A stretch of DNA of 64,000 bases from Haloarcula nitratireducens (GTDB taxonomy: Archaea > Halobacteriota > Halobacteria > Halobacteriales > Haloarculaceae), in assembly GCF_019599505.1 (NCBI RefSeq), contig NZ_RKLT01000004.1:386141-450140 (forward strand), given 5' to 3'. Under the pieces are notes generated by a model, which saw only the letters and a program-made list of their open reading frames with translations, ran no database searches and was not told the DNA's origin. Below, piece after piece: positions 52,873-61,339 of the stretch (its first letter is position 1; each line of letters begins with the position of its first letter). A program made the position numbers and the translations under genes.

Positions 52873-53526
52873 TTACTCTCCGAGTAGCAACGCCCGGAGG
52901 CCTCCGGCGTCGTCGGCGACGCGGTGCACCATCGAGAGGTCCGTCTCGTCGCCGTCGCCGCGGAAGCCGACGGTGGTCATCCCCGCCGCGACGGCCGCCC
53001 GCGCGCCCGCGGTGGAGTCCTCGACGGCCCAGCATTCGTCCGGCGCGACGCCCAGTTCGGCCGCGCCGCGCTCGTAGATATCGGGTTCGGGCTTGCCCGG
53101 CCCGTCGACGTCCTGCGCGCTGACGGCGGCGTCGAAGTGCGAGAGCAGGTCGAAGCGCTCGTCGACGACGTCGATCCAGTCCCAGGGGGCCGACGTGGTG
53201 AGCGCCAGCGAGATCCCCGCCGCGCTGAGATCGTCGAGCAACTCGTGTGCGCCGTCTAGGAGGGTCGCGTGCTCGCTGTAGATCTCCTGGCCGGCCTCCT
53301 CGAAGAGGGCCTCGTACTCCTCGCGGGAGACGGCCATGTCGTACTCGGCGTTCAGGTCGGGATAGACCTCCGAGTAGTCGCGGCCGGTGATCGCGGAGAG
53401 CGGGATGTCGTCGTTCGGCGCGACGGTCGGCAGGATGTGGTCGCGCTGGACGGCGACCCAGTGGTCCTCTGACTGGACGAGGACACCGTCCATGTCGAAA
53501 CAGATGGCAGGCGGGGCGTCGCTCAT
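52873..53526 (-). CDS. HAD-superfamily hydrolase (phosphoglycolate phosphatase/beta-PGM-like)
   Basis: A 217-residue HAD hydrolase. The nucleophile motif CFDMDGVLVQSEDHW (Asp-x-Asp) is at residue 10, motif II is in LALTTSAPWDWI, the Lys in GKPEPDIYERGAAELG and motif IV in AVEDSTAGARAAVAAGMTTV. A cap domain of type C1 lies between about 17 and 90. It cleaves a small phosphorylated metabolite or acts as a phosphomutase; substrate unknown. Confidence 0.88.
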   Translation of the reverse strand: MSDAPPAICFDMDGVLVQSEDHWVAVQRDHILPTVAPNDDIPLSAITGRDYSEVYPDLNAEYDMAVSREEYEALFEEAGQEIYSEHATLLDGAHELLDDLSAAGISLALTTSAPWDWIDVVDERFDLLSHFDAAVSAQDVDGPGKPEPDIYERGAAELGVAPDECWAVEDSTAGARAAVAAGMTTVGFRGDGDETDLSMVHRVADDAGGLRALLLGE

Positions 53527-53603
53527 TACCGACTCTCAGTCGCTCGGGGGTTTTGCGTGTTGTGGGCGAGGCTTCATATACGAGAACGGGACCACCCCGA
53601 CCC

Positions 53604-54318
53604 ATGCACGACGGAACGCGCGTGATGGCCGGCGAGTGTACGACCGTCTTCGAGGGCTCCCGCGAGCGGGAACAGCGCGGCGACGTACTGGTGGTCGTCA
53701 AACCCGACAACACGGTCCTCGTCCACGACGCCGAGGGGTACCAACCGGTGGCGTGGCTCACCCGCGCCGAGAGCGTCGCCGTCTCGGACGGCACCGTGAC
53801 CGCGAGAGACGGCGGGGAACTGCTCCGCGTGGTCGCTCACGAGGAACACGGCAGCGCCCGGTTCCCGGCCTCCCACGCGGGCGTGCCGGTCGCCGACTGC
53901 CCGGACTGTCCGGGGACGCTCGTCCGCACCCGCGGGAGCGTCACCTGCACCGGCTGTGACCGCGCGCACGGCCTGCCCTCCGACGCCACCGTCACCGGCG
54001 GGCGCTGTGACGACTGCGGCCTGCCGACGATGCGCGTCGAGCGCGGCGAGGTCTTCGAACTCTGTCGACTGCGACCCGTTGGACGACCGGGTCACCGACG
54101 CCTTCGACCGCGCCTGGTCCTGCCCCGACTGCGACGGCGACCTGCGGATCATCCGCCGCGGCGGCCTGCTGGCCGGGTGTGAGCGCTACCCCGACTGCGA
54201 CACCGGCTTCTCGTTCCCCTCGGGCGTCGTCGTCGGCGACTGCCCGTGTGGCCTTCCGACGTTCGAGACGGCCGGCGGCCGCCGCTGTCTGGACAGCACC
54301 TGCGAGCAGAGGGGGTAA
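53604..54318 (+). pseudogene. Zinc-ribbon protein (DUF91/NucS-like start) with a 2-base frameshift
   Basis: The first frame from ATG 53604 encodes HDGTRVMAGECTTVFEGSREREQRGDVLVVVKPDNTVLVHDAEGYQPVAWLTRAESVAV, resembling the NucS/DUF91 N-terminal fold, then zinc ribbons (CPDCPGTLV, CTGCDRAHG, CDDCGLP) and ends its coding sense at GEVFELC near 54065. Coding sense resumes in another frame (DCDPLDDRVTDAFDRAWSCPDCDGDLRIIRRGGLLAGCERYPDCDTGFS...CEQRG) to 54318. Restoring two bases (tgtc to tgtgtc, 54063-54066) gives a continuous topoisomerase-like zinc-ribbon protein of 238 residues. A TTCATATA box (53573-53580) precedes it. It may be a true pseudogene, a sequencing error or programmed shift. Confidence 0.7.
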
Positions 54319-54338
54319 TCGGCTCCTGATTCCTGAAC

Positions 54339-54358
54339 GTTCCAAAACCCGGTGGAAC
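54339..54358 (+). terminator. Perfect hairpin after the frameshifted gene
   Basis: GTTCCA-aaacccgg-TGGAAC, a 6-bp stem with an 8-base loop, 21 bases after the stop codon. It has no T-run, so a termination role is only possible. Confidence 0.35.
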
Positions 54359-54577
54359 AGTCTATAGGGAGGATGAAAGGGGCCGACCGCTCCGGGAAGA
54401 CGGCCGACGTAAGCACCGCAGGGAGCGGAGCGACTGAGGAGCACAGCGAGGCCCTCGACCGGAGCGACCGGGAGCTTTCGAGGTAGTCACTACGGTAACA
54501 GTAGCGACAATCGTTCTTCCAGCGACTGCTAACCGTGACCCGGAGGGGATTTGTCCCCGCGCGGACCACGCACTGGC

Positions 54578-55576
54578 ATGGACATCACACTCGACGGCGA
54601 CGTCGTCCGGGCGGGCCAGCGCGCTCGGGAACGGTTCTACGACTCGCGGGGGTACGGTCGCGTCCGGGGTGGCGAACTGGACCTCGCGCCGGTCGAGGCC
54701 GCACACCTCCTCTACCGCGGCGATGTCGAAGGGGTCGACGGGATGGACTTCCGCGAGTTACTCACTTCGACGGCCGTCTCGGAGGTCGAGTTCTTCGTCT
54801 ACAAGGACCTGCGGGACCGGGGGTTCTACCTCACGCCGGCCCGCGAGGGCTGGGTCGAGGACCCCGACGGCGTGGACTTCGTGGTGTACCCCCGCGGACA
54901 GGGACCGTGGGACGACGCGATCGCTCACCGAGTTCGGGTCGTCGGCGAGCGGGACGGCCTGCCGGCGGCGTCGCTTGGCGACTGCGTGCTGAGCGTCGTC
55001 GACGAGGAGAGCGAGATAACGTACCTCGATACCGGCCGGCCGGAGGTGGCCGGCACCAGCGACCCGAGCGTCCCGGCGACGGCGGGGGACCTATTGGCCG
55101 AGCGCGCGATATGCTGGGAGCCGCCCGCGGCGCTGTACGAGCGGGCGTTCTACGGCCAGCGACTCGACGAGGAGGCGGTCCAACTCTCGCTGGTCGAAGC
55201 CGCCTATCTCGCCCGTGAGGGACACCTCTCGCTCGACGGGGGAGCCGAGGCGGTCGTCGAACGCGGCCACGACGTCGAGGGCGAGCGGTTCGACCGACGA
55301 CTCACCGTCTACACGGCGCTTCGAGAATCGGGCGTCGTCCCCAAGACCGGGTTCAAGTTCGGCGCGGACTTCCGGACCTACGCCGACGCGGAGTCCGTCG
55401 AGAACCTGGGCCACTCCGAACGGCTGGTGCGGGTGCTGCCGACCGAGTACGTCTTCGAACCGCGGGACCTCGCGCTGGACGTGCGGCTGGCCCACGGCGT
55501 GCGAAAGACGATGGTGTTCGCGTTGACCGACGGCGCGGACGTCGAGTGGGTCGCGGTCGAGCGCCTGACGCCCTGA
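54578..55576 (+). CDS. endA: tRNA-splicing endonuclease (tandem-repeat type)
   Basis: A 332-residue RNA endonuclease cleaving bulge-helix-bulge introns. It contains two fused copies of the EndA unit: the N-terminal copy (about 1-165: EAAHLLYRGDVEG, FFVYKDLRDRGFYLTP) lacks the catalytic residues, the C-terminal copy (about 180-332: EAAYLAREGHLSL, LTVYTALRESGVVPKTGFKFGADFRTY, HSERLVRVLP, AHGVRKTMVFA) carries Tyr, His and Lys. Such alpha2-type fusions form active dimers in haloarchaea. TrpRS follows on the same strand; haloarchaeal tRNA-Trp carries an intron spliced by this enzyme. Confidence 0.93.
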   Translation: MDITLDGDVVRAGQRARERFYDSRGYGRVRGGELDLAPVEAAHLLYRGDVEGVDGMDFRELLTSTAVSEVEFFVYKDLRDRGFYLTPAREGWVEDPDGVDFVVYPRGQGPWDDAIAHRVRVVGERDGLPAASLGDCVLSVVDEESEITYLDTGRPEVAGTSDPSVPATAGDLLAERAICWEPPAALYERAFYGQRLDEEAVQLSLVEAAYLAREGHLSLDGGAEAVVERGHDVEGERFDRRLTVYTALRESGVVPKTGFKFGADFRTYADAESVENLGHSERLVRVLPTEYVFEPRDLALDVRLAHGVRKTMVFALTDGADVEWVAVERLTP

Positions 55577-55642
55577 GCGCGTCCGCGTCTCGCACGGAAG
55601 CGAACCCTTTTTGCGCCGACCGGGCCGAAGAGTCGGTGTACG

Positions 55643-57268
55643 ATGTCCGACCGCGACACGCCGACGGAGGACGCATCGCCCGACGAGGACCGCCGCCGGT
55701 CGGGGCGAGCGTGGCGCGGGTCGGACGCGCCGCTCCGCGCCGACGGGGGCACGGAGGCCGAGGGCGCGGACGACGTGCGACTCGACCCGTGGGGCTCCTC
55801 GACCATCGCCGACTACCGGAAGCTGTTCGAGCAGTTCGGTATCGAGGAGTTCGACGAGGTGCTACCGGAGGTGCCGGACCCGCACTACCTGATGCGGCGG
55901 GGCGTCATCTTCGGCCACCGGGACTACCGGCCGGTCGCCGAGGCCATGCGCGAGGGCGAGGAGTTCGCGTCGCTCTCGGGGTTCATGCCGACCGGCGACC
56001 CCCACATCGGCCACAAGATGGTGTTCGACGAGATCATCTGGCACCAACAGCAGGGCGGCGACGCCTACGCGCTCATCGCCGACCTCGAAGCCCACGCCGC
56101 CCGCGGGCTCTCCTGGGAGGAGATCGACGAGCACGCTCGCAGTTACGTCCTCTCCCTGCTCGCTCTGGGCTTCGACCCCGAGGACGGCGAGCTGTACCGC
56201 CAGTCGGACAACCGCGAGCTACAGGACCTGGCGTTCGAACTCGGCACGGAGGCGAACTTCTCGGAACTGCAGGCCATCTACGACTTCGGCGGCGAGACGA
56301 ACGTCTCCTACATGCAGTCGGTCGTCACGCAGATGGCCGACATCCTCTACCCACAACTCGACGAACCGAAGCCGACGGTCATCCCCGTCGGCCCGGACCA
56401 GGACCCCCACATGCGACTGGCCCGCGACCTGGCGGCGCGGATGCGCTATTTCGGCGTCCGAGAGGCCTTCGCCAGCTTCGAGGCCGAAGCGGACGAGCGA
56501 GTCCTGCTCCGGCAGGCCTACGACGCCCGCGAGGAGTACGCCGAGGACGCCGACCTGCCTCGCTGTGGCGAGGCCGCCGACTGGCTCCGAAGCCGAGAAC
56601 CGGCCCCGCCCGACGCCCGCGAGTCCGCGGTCGAGAAACTCGAAAACGCCGGAAAAGAGCCGATACGGCCCCGCACTCGCATCTTCGACCGCCGGGCGAC
56701 CGACGCCGCATTCGAGGCGCTCATCGAGGCCGTTCCCGGCGAGAAGCGCGTCTACGACGAGCACGTCGACGCCTTCGAGTTAGGCGAGAGAGAGGCCGAG
56801 GAGTTCGCTCGCGAGGTGGAACTGGACCACGGCGGCCACGGTTTCCTGCCGCCCTCGTCCGTCTACCACCGCTTCATGACCGGGCTGACCGGCGGGAAGA
56901 TGTCTTCCTCGATTCCGGCCTCGCACATCTCCTTACTCGACGACCCCGAAGACGGGTACGACAAGGTGAAGTCGGCGACGACGGGCGGTCGGACCACCGC
57001 CGAGGAGCAGCGAGAGAAGGGCGGCAAAGCCGACGAGTGTCCGGTCTACGAACTGTACGCCTACCTGCTGTCGGGCGACGACGACGAGTTCGCCAAGGAG
57101 GTGTACGAGGAGTGCGTCGGCGGCGAGCGGCTCTGCGGCGGCTGTAAGGAGCAGGCCGCCGAGCTGATGGAGTCGTTCCTCGAAGACCACCAGGAGAAAC
57201 GCGCCGAGTGGGAGGAGAAACTGGACGAACTGGACATCGACCTCGATTCCGACCGCAAGCGTGCGTAG
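55643..57268 (+). CDS. trpS: Tryptophanyl-tRNA synthetase
   Basis: A 541-residue class Ic synthetase charging tRNA-Trp. MPTGDPHIGHKMVFDEI gives the HIGH motif (near 120) and GLTGGKMSSSIPASHISL the KMSKS motif (near 420). The N-terminal 55 residues are acidic and disordered (TEDASPDEDRRRSG), as in haloarchaeal enzymes. The distribution of Cys (CVGGERLCGGCKEQA near the C-terminus) suggests a small zinc site. It follows endA by 66 bases. Confidence 0.93.
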   Translation: MSDRDTPTEDASPDEDRRRSGRAWRGSDAPLRADGGTEAEGADDVRLDPWGSSTIADYRKLFEQFGIEEFDEVLPEVPDPHYLMRRGVIFGHRDYRPVAEAMREGEEFASLSGFMPTGDPHIGHKMVFDEIIWHQQQGGDAYALIADLEAHAARGLSWEEIDEHARSYVLSLLALGFDPEDGELYRQSDNRELQDLAFELGTEANFSELQAIYDFGGETNVSYMQSVVTQMADILYPQLDEPKPTVIPVGPDQDPHMRLARDLAARMRYFGVREAFASFEAEADERVLLRQAYDAREEYAEDADLPRCGEAADWLRSREPAPPDARESAVEKLENAGKEPIRPRTRIFDRRATDAAFEALIEAVPGEKRVYDEHVDAFELGEREAEEFAREVELDHGGHGFLPPSSVYHRFMTGLTGGKMSSSIPASHISLLDDPEDGYDKVKSATTGGRTTAEEQREKGGKADECPVYELYAYLLSGDDDEFAKEVYEECVGGERLCGGCKEQAAELMESFLEDHQEKRAEWEEKLDELDIDLDSDRKRA

Positions 57269-57354
57269 CTCTCACCGCGTTCCGTTCTAGTCTGCTCGAC
57301 CCCACTGCTAACCGGTGACGCAACCCTTTTACTGCCCAATCACAACCTTCGCAC

Positions 57355-57435
57355 ATGACGCCCGAATCCCGCCGCGCCGGCGTCGCCCGCCAGCCAGCTC
57401 GCCGTCCGGGGTTCGGATTTTTCTCCGCTGCCTGA
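57355..57435 (+). CDS. Candidate leader peptide ahead of pheST
   Basis: A 26-codon ORF ending in PGFGFFSAA. A T-rich box (ccctttta, 57325-57332) lies 23-30 bases upstream, the spacing for a leaderless start at this ATG. The FGFF codons overlap a T5 run following a small stem (tccg/cgga). The N-terminal part is Arg-rich. There is no recognisable family. It could be a Phe-sensing leader, or chance. See findings. Confidence 0.35.
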   Translation: MTPESRRAGVARQPARRPGFGFFSAA

Positions 57436-57463
57436 CGGTGCGTGGACTCCGACCGCGTCGAGA

Positions 57464-57485
57464 GGCGGGTTCGGACGAAACCGCC
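57464..57485 (+). promoter_or_regulatory. Strong hairpin in the pheST leader
   Basis: ggcgggttc (57464-57472) pairs with gaaaccgcc (57477-57485), 9 bp with one G.A mismatch and a 4-base loop. It lies 29 bases after the leader ORF stop and 68 bases before pheS. No T-run follows. Confidence 0.45.
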
Positions 57486-57552
57486 CGGCAGGAAGTGAGA
57501 ACCGTTAACTGAGCGACCCGCGGTACTTCCCGACAACGACCGAGACACCCGC

Positions 57553-59064
57553 ATGAAACGACCACAGGCACAGGTGGCCGTCCTACAGGCCGCCGACGCA
57601 CAGGAGGAGAGACGGATCGACGAGGTGGCCGAGGAGGCCGACCTCAAACCCGAGGCGGCCACGCGAGCGGCCTTCGAACTCGAGGCCGACGGCCTCGTGA
57701 CCGTCTCCGAGGAGACGCTCGAACACTACGATCTGACCGAGGAGGGCGAACGCTACGTCCGCGAGAGCCTCCCCGAACAGGACCTCTACGCGGCCGCTCT
57801 CGACGCCGGGGCCGACGAGGAACCCGTGCAGATGGGACAGGTCATCGGCGCGTCCGGCCTCGAAGGCGGGGCCGTCGACATCGCGCTGTCGAACTACGCC
57901 CGCAAGGGGTACGGCGAGATCGACAGCGGCGAGATAACGGCCGACCCCGGTGCCGACGCGGGAGCCGACCCCGAGATGCACGCGCTGGAGGCCGTCGCCG
58001 ACGGCCGCGTCGAAGACGCCGACGCCGAGGCGCTCGACCAACTGGAGCGCCGCGGCTTGCTGGACGTCAGCGAGGAGACGGTTCGGTCGGTGCGCCTGAC
58101 CGACGACGGCGTCACGGCGCTGATGGAGGGCGTCGAGGCCGCCGAGACGGTCGACCAACTGACTCCAGAGCTGCTCACCAGCGGCGAGTGGGAAGACGTC
58201 GAGTTCACCGAGTACAACGTCGAAGCCGACGCCGAGGACGTGACCCACGGGAAGGAACACATCCTCCGCCAGACCGCCAACCGCGTGAAGGACACGCTCG
58301 TCGGTATGGGCTTTCAGGAGATGGAGGGCCCGCACGTCGACGCCCAGTTCTGGATCAACGACTGCCTGTTCATGCCGCAGGACCACCCCGCCAGGACCCA
58401 CTGGGACCAGTTCGCGCTCTCGCAACCCGACGAAATCAAGGAGCTACCCGAGGATCTCGTCGAGCGCGTTCGCTCGGCCCACAAGAACGGCGTCGGTCCC
58501 GACGGCGAGGGGTATCACTCGCCTTGGGAGGAAGACGTCGCCCGGGGGCTGGACCTTCGAGGGCACACCACCTCGCTGTCGATGCGCTACCTCTCGGGCC
58601 ACGAGATAGGCGAGCTGGAACCGCCGAAGCGATTCTTCAGCGTCGAGAAGGTGTACCGCAACGACACGCTCGACCCGACGCACCTGCTCGAATTCTTCCA
58701 GATCGAGGGCTGGGTGATGGCCGAGAACCTCTCCGTGCGCGACCTGATGGGGACGTTCACGGAGTTCTACGAGCAGTTCGGAATCACCGACCTGGAGTTC
58801 AAACCGCACTACAACCCCTACACCGAACCGAGCTTCGAACTGTTCGGCACCCATCCCGAGACCGGCGAGGTCGTCGAGGTGGGGAACTCGGGCATCTTCC
58901 GCGACGAGGTGCTCGATCCGCTCGGCGTCGACTGCGACGTGATGGCGTGGGGCCTCTCGCTCGAACGACTACTCATGCTCATGTACGGCTTCGAGGACAT
59001 CCGCGACGTGCACGGGACGCTCTGTGACTTGGAACTGCTGCGGGAGACGGAGGTGATGCGCTGA
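57553..59064 (+). CDS. pheS: Phenylalanyl-tRNA synthetase alpha subunit
   Basis: A 503-residue class IIc catalytic subunit. The N-terminal 180 residues contain winged-helix-like modules for tRNA binding (KRPQAQVAVLQAADAQEERRIDEVAEEA, QMGQVIGASGL). Motif 2 is RYLSGHEIGELEPPKRFFSVEKVYRND and motif 3 AWGLSLERLLMLMYG, with the Phe pocket in FKPHYNPYTEPSFELF. Normal archaeal length. It overlaps pheT by one base (TGATG), so translation is coupled. Confidence 0.95.
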   Translation: MKRPQAQVAVLQAADAQEERRIDEVAEEADLKPEAATRAAFELEADGLVTVSEETLEHYDLTEEGERYVRESLPEQDLYAAALDAGADEEPVQMGQVIGASGLEGGAVDIALSNYARKGYGEIDSGEITADPGADAGADPEMHALEAVADGRVEDADAEALDQLERRGLLDVSEETVRSVRLTDDGVTALMEGVEAAETVDQLTPELLTSGEWEDVEFTEYNVEADAEDVTHGKEHILRQTANRVKDTLVGMGFQEMEGPHVDAQFWINDCLFMPQDHPARTHWDQFALSQPDEIKELPEDLVERVRSAHKNGVGPDGEGYHSPWEEDVARGLDLRGHTTSLSMRYLSGHEIGELEPPKRFFSVEKVYRNDTLDPTHLLEFFQIEGWVMAENLSVRDLMGTFTEFYEQFGITDLEFKPHYNPYTEPSFELFGTHPETGEVVEVGNSGIFRDEVLDPLGVDCDVMAWGLSLERLLMLMYGFEDIRDVHGTLCDLELLRETEVMR

Positions 59065-60800
59065 TGCCCGTCGTCGACGTCGACCCCGACGAACTGCGCC
59101 GTCTGACGGGTCACGACGAGAAGGACGACGACGAACTCGAGTCGGACCTGTTCGACCTCGGCCTGGAGTTCGAGGGTTGGACCGAGGACGACGAGTTCCA
59201 ACTGGAGTTCGCCCCCGACCGCCTCGACCGCCTCTCAGTCGAGGGCGTCGCTCGCTCGCTTCGCTACCACTACGGCGACGACCGGGGCGTCTACGTCCCG
59301 AGCACGAACAGCGCCGAGTGGACCATCGAGGTCGAGGACCAGCCCGCGGGTCGGCCCTACGTCACCGGAGCCGTCGTCCGCGGCCTCGACATGAGCGAGG
59401 ACGCGCTGGAGTCGCTGATCCAACTGCAGGAGAAGCTCCACGCGACGATGGGCCGCAAGCGCGCGAAAGGCGCTATCGGGGTTCACGACCTCACCATGCT
59501 CAAGGGAGAGGCGGCCAGCGAGGGGACGGGCAAATCCATCACCTACACGAGCGTCGACCCCGACGAGGCGACGTTCGTGCCGCTGGACGCCGACGCGGAG
59601 ATGACGCCCAACGAGGTCGTCGCCGACCACGAGACCGGGCGGGACTACGGCGACCTCGTCGCCGACTTCGACCGCGTGCCCGCCATCTTCGACTCCATCG
59701 GCCTGTTCTCGTTCCCGCCGGTCATCAACGGTCGTCGGACGGAAGTCACCGAAGGCTCCCGGGACCTGTTCATCGAGATGACCGGGACCGACCAGTGGAC
59801 CATCGACCACATGTGCAACATCGTCTGCTACGCGCTCGAAGCCCGCGGCGGGAAGGTCGAACGCGTCGAGGTCGAGTACGCCGACGACGCGCCCGGCGAA
59901 TACGCCGGCCGTACGTTAGAACGGCCCGACTTCGAGGTCAGGTCGAAGACGGTCACGCTGGAGCGGATCCGGAACGTCCTCGGCGTCGACCTGGACGCCC
60001 GCGAGGTCGTCGACTACGCCGAGCGGGCGGGACTAGACGCGACCCAGGCCGAGACCGACGACGGGGCGGTCGCCTTCGAAGTGGAGATTCCGCCCTACCG
60101 CGTCGACGTCATTCACCCGCTGGATCTCATCGACGACATCGGCCGCGCGCTGGGGTTCAACACCCTCGAACCCACGTATCCCGACGTCTCGACGGTCGGC
60201 GGCCGCCACGAGCGCTCCCGACTGGAGGACGCCGCCCGCGATACGCTGGTCGGGCTGGGCTTCGAGGACCTGCTGAACTTCCACATGACCAACGAGGCAG
60301 AGAACTTCGGCAGGATGGGCCTCACCGCGGACGACGACGCCGTCGGCGCGGCCGACCCGGTGACGATTCAGGAACCCTACAGCGAGGACTACACGATCCT
60401 CCGGACCTGGGCGCTTCCGTCGCTGCTGATGGTCCTAGAGAACAACACGCATCGGCGCTATCCGCAGGACCTCGCCGAGATCGGCCTCGCCGCGGGTCTC
60501 GACGACTCGCAGAACACCGGCGTCGCCGAACACCGGACCGTCGCGGGCGCGCTCGCGCGAACCGACGCCTCCTACGAGGACGCGAAGGCCAGCCTGCAAG
60601 CCATCGCCGAGGCGTTCGACAAGGACCTCCGGACGCCGCCGACGACCCACCCGTCGTTCATCGACGGCCGGGCCGCCGACGTGGTACTCGACGGCGAGTC
60701 CGTCGGCGTCGTCGGCGAGGTTCACCCGAAGGTGCTCGTCGAGCACGACCTGGAGCTGCCGGTGGCGGCCTTCGAGTTCCGACTGGACGGGCTGGCGTAA
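59064..60800 (+). CDS. pheT: Phenylalanyl-tRNA synthetase beta subunit
   Basis: A 578-residue noncatalytic subunit of the archaeal short type (no N-terminal OB-fold or C-terminal anticodon domain). B1 begins at residue 1 (PVVDVDPDELRRLTGHDEKDDDELESDL), the B3/B4 editing-type module lies at about 90-260, and B5 (VTLERIRNVLGVDLDAREVV) at about 300. The C-terminal half mimics the catalytic fold (FEDLLNFHMTNEAENF). Start and reading agree with the one-base overlap with pheS. Confidence 0.95.
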   Translation: MPVVDVDPDELRRLTGHDEKDDDELESDLFDLGLEFEGWTEDDEFQLEFAPDRLDRLSVEGVARSLRYHYGDDRGVYVPSTNSAEWTIEVEDQPAGRPYVTGAVVRGLDMSEDALESLIQLQEKLHATMGRKRAKGAIGVHDLTMLKGEAASEGTGKSITYTSVDPDEATFVPLDADAEMTPNEVVADHETGRDYGDLVADFDRVPAIFDSIGLFSFPPVINGRRTEVTEGSRDLFIEMTGTDQWTIDHMCNIVCYALEARGGKVERVEVEYADDAPGEYAGRTLERPDFEVRSKTVTLERIRNVLGVDLDAREVVDYAERAGLDATQAETDDGAVAFEVEIPPYRVDVIHPLDLIDDIGRALGFNTLEPTYPDVSTVGGRHERSRLEDAARDTLVGLGFEDLLNFHMTNEAENFGRMGLTADDDAVGAADPVTIQEPYSEDYTILRTWALPSLLMVLENNTHRRYPQDLAEIGLAAGLDDSQNTGVAEHRTVAGALARTDASYEDAKASLQAIAEAFDKDLRTPPTTHPSFIDGRAADVVLDGESVGVVGEVHPKVLVEHDLELPVAAFEFRLDGLA

Positions 60801-60824
60801 GCCAGCGCCAGAAACGCAGTCAGG

Positions 60825-61304
60825 CTATCTGTCGCTCGGATAAACGTACTCTACGTCCTCCGGGAGACTGTCCGCGTCCTCGTCGATCTCGACGACGATG
60901 GTCGAGGAGAGCTCGTTGAACAGTCGCAGCCCCTCCTCCTCGTAGGCCAGCCAGCCGATGATGAGGTCCAGCGGTAGCAGGAACGCCTTGCCGAAGCTCT
61001 CGATGGCGGCGGTCACGTAGTCGATGGGGTCGCCGCGCTCGTCGGTGACGGCGATGTTCATCACCATCTTCCCGGCTGACTGGCCGTGATAGCCTTCGAG
61101 GGCAGTCCAGTAGACGAACAGTCCGAGACCGTTCAACCCGGCGAACGGCGTCGTGACAGAGAGACTTCCCGTGAGCAGCGAGAAGACGTTCGCGACCTCG
61201 CCGAAACCGGCCAGAATCGCGCCGACGAGTATCACGTCGACCAACCACGCGAGAAATCGGTCATCCCAAGAAGCGATATGGAGCGTGCGCGGCGTATCAG
61301 CCAT
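60825..61304 (-). CDS. RDD-family membrane protein
   Basis: A 159-residue protein of the RDD family (Arg and two Asp conserved). The segments DDRFLAWLVDVILVGAILAGF, a middle hydrophobic stretch (PFAGLNGLGLFVYWTALEGYHGQSAGKMVMNIAV) and FLLPLDLIIGWLAY form about three membrane helices, with the conserved Gly-x-Ser-x-Gly-Lys loop. Function uncertain (possible transport). The ATG at 61304 is used; the frame opens 8 codons earlier. Confidence 0.82.
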   Translation of the reverse strand: MADTPRTLHIASWDDRFLAWLVDVILVGAILAGFGEVANVFSLLTGSLSVTTPFAGLNGLGLFVYWTALEGYHGQSAGKMVMNIAVTDERGDPIDYVTAAIESFGKAFLLPLDLIIGWLAYEEEGLRLFNELSSTIVVEIDEDADSLPEDVEYVYPSDR

Positions 61305-61339
61305 GCTCCGGCTACTCGTACTCCCCACTTCAACGTTGT

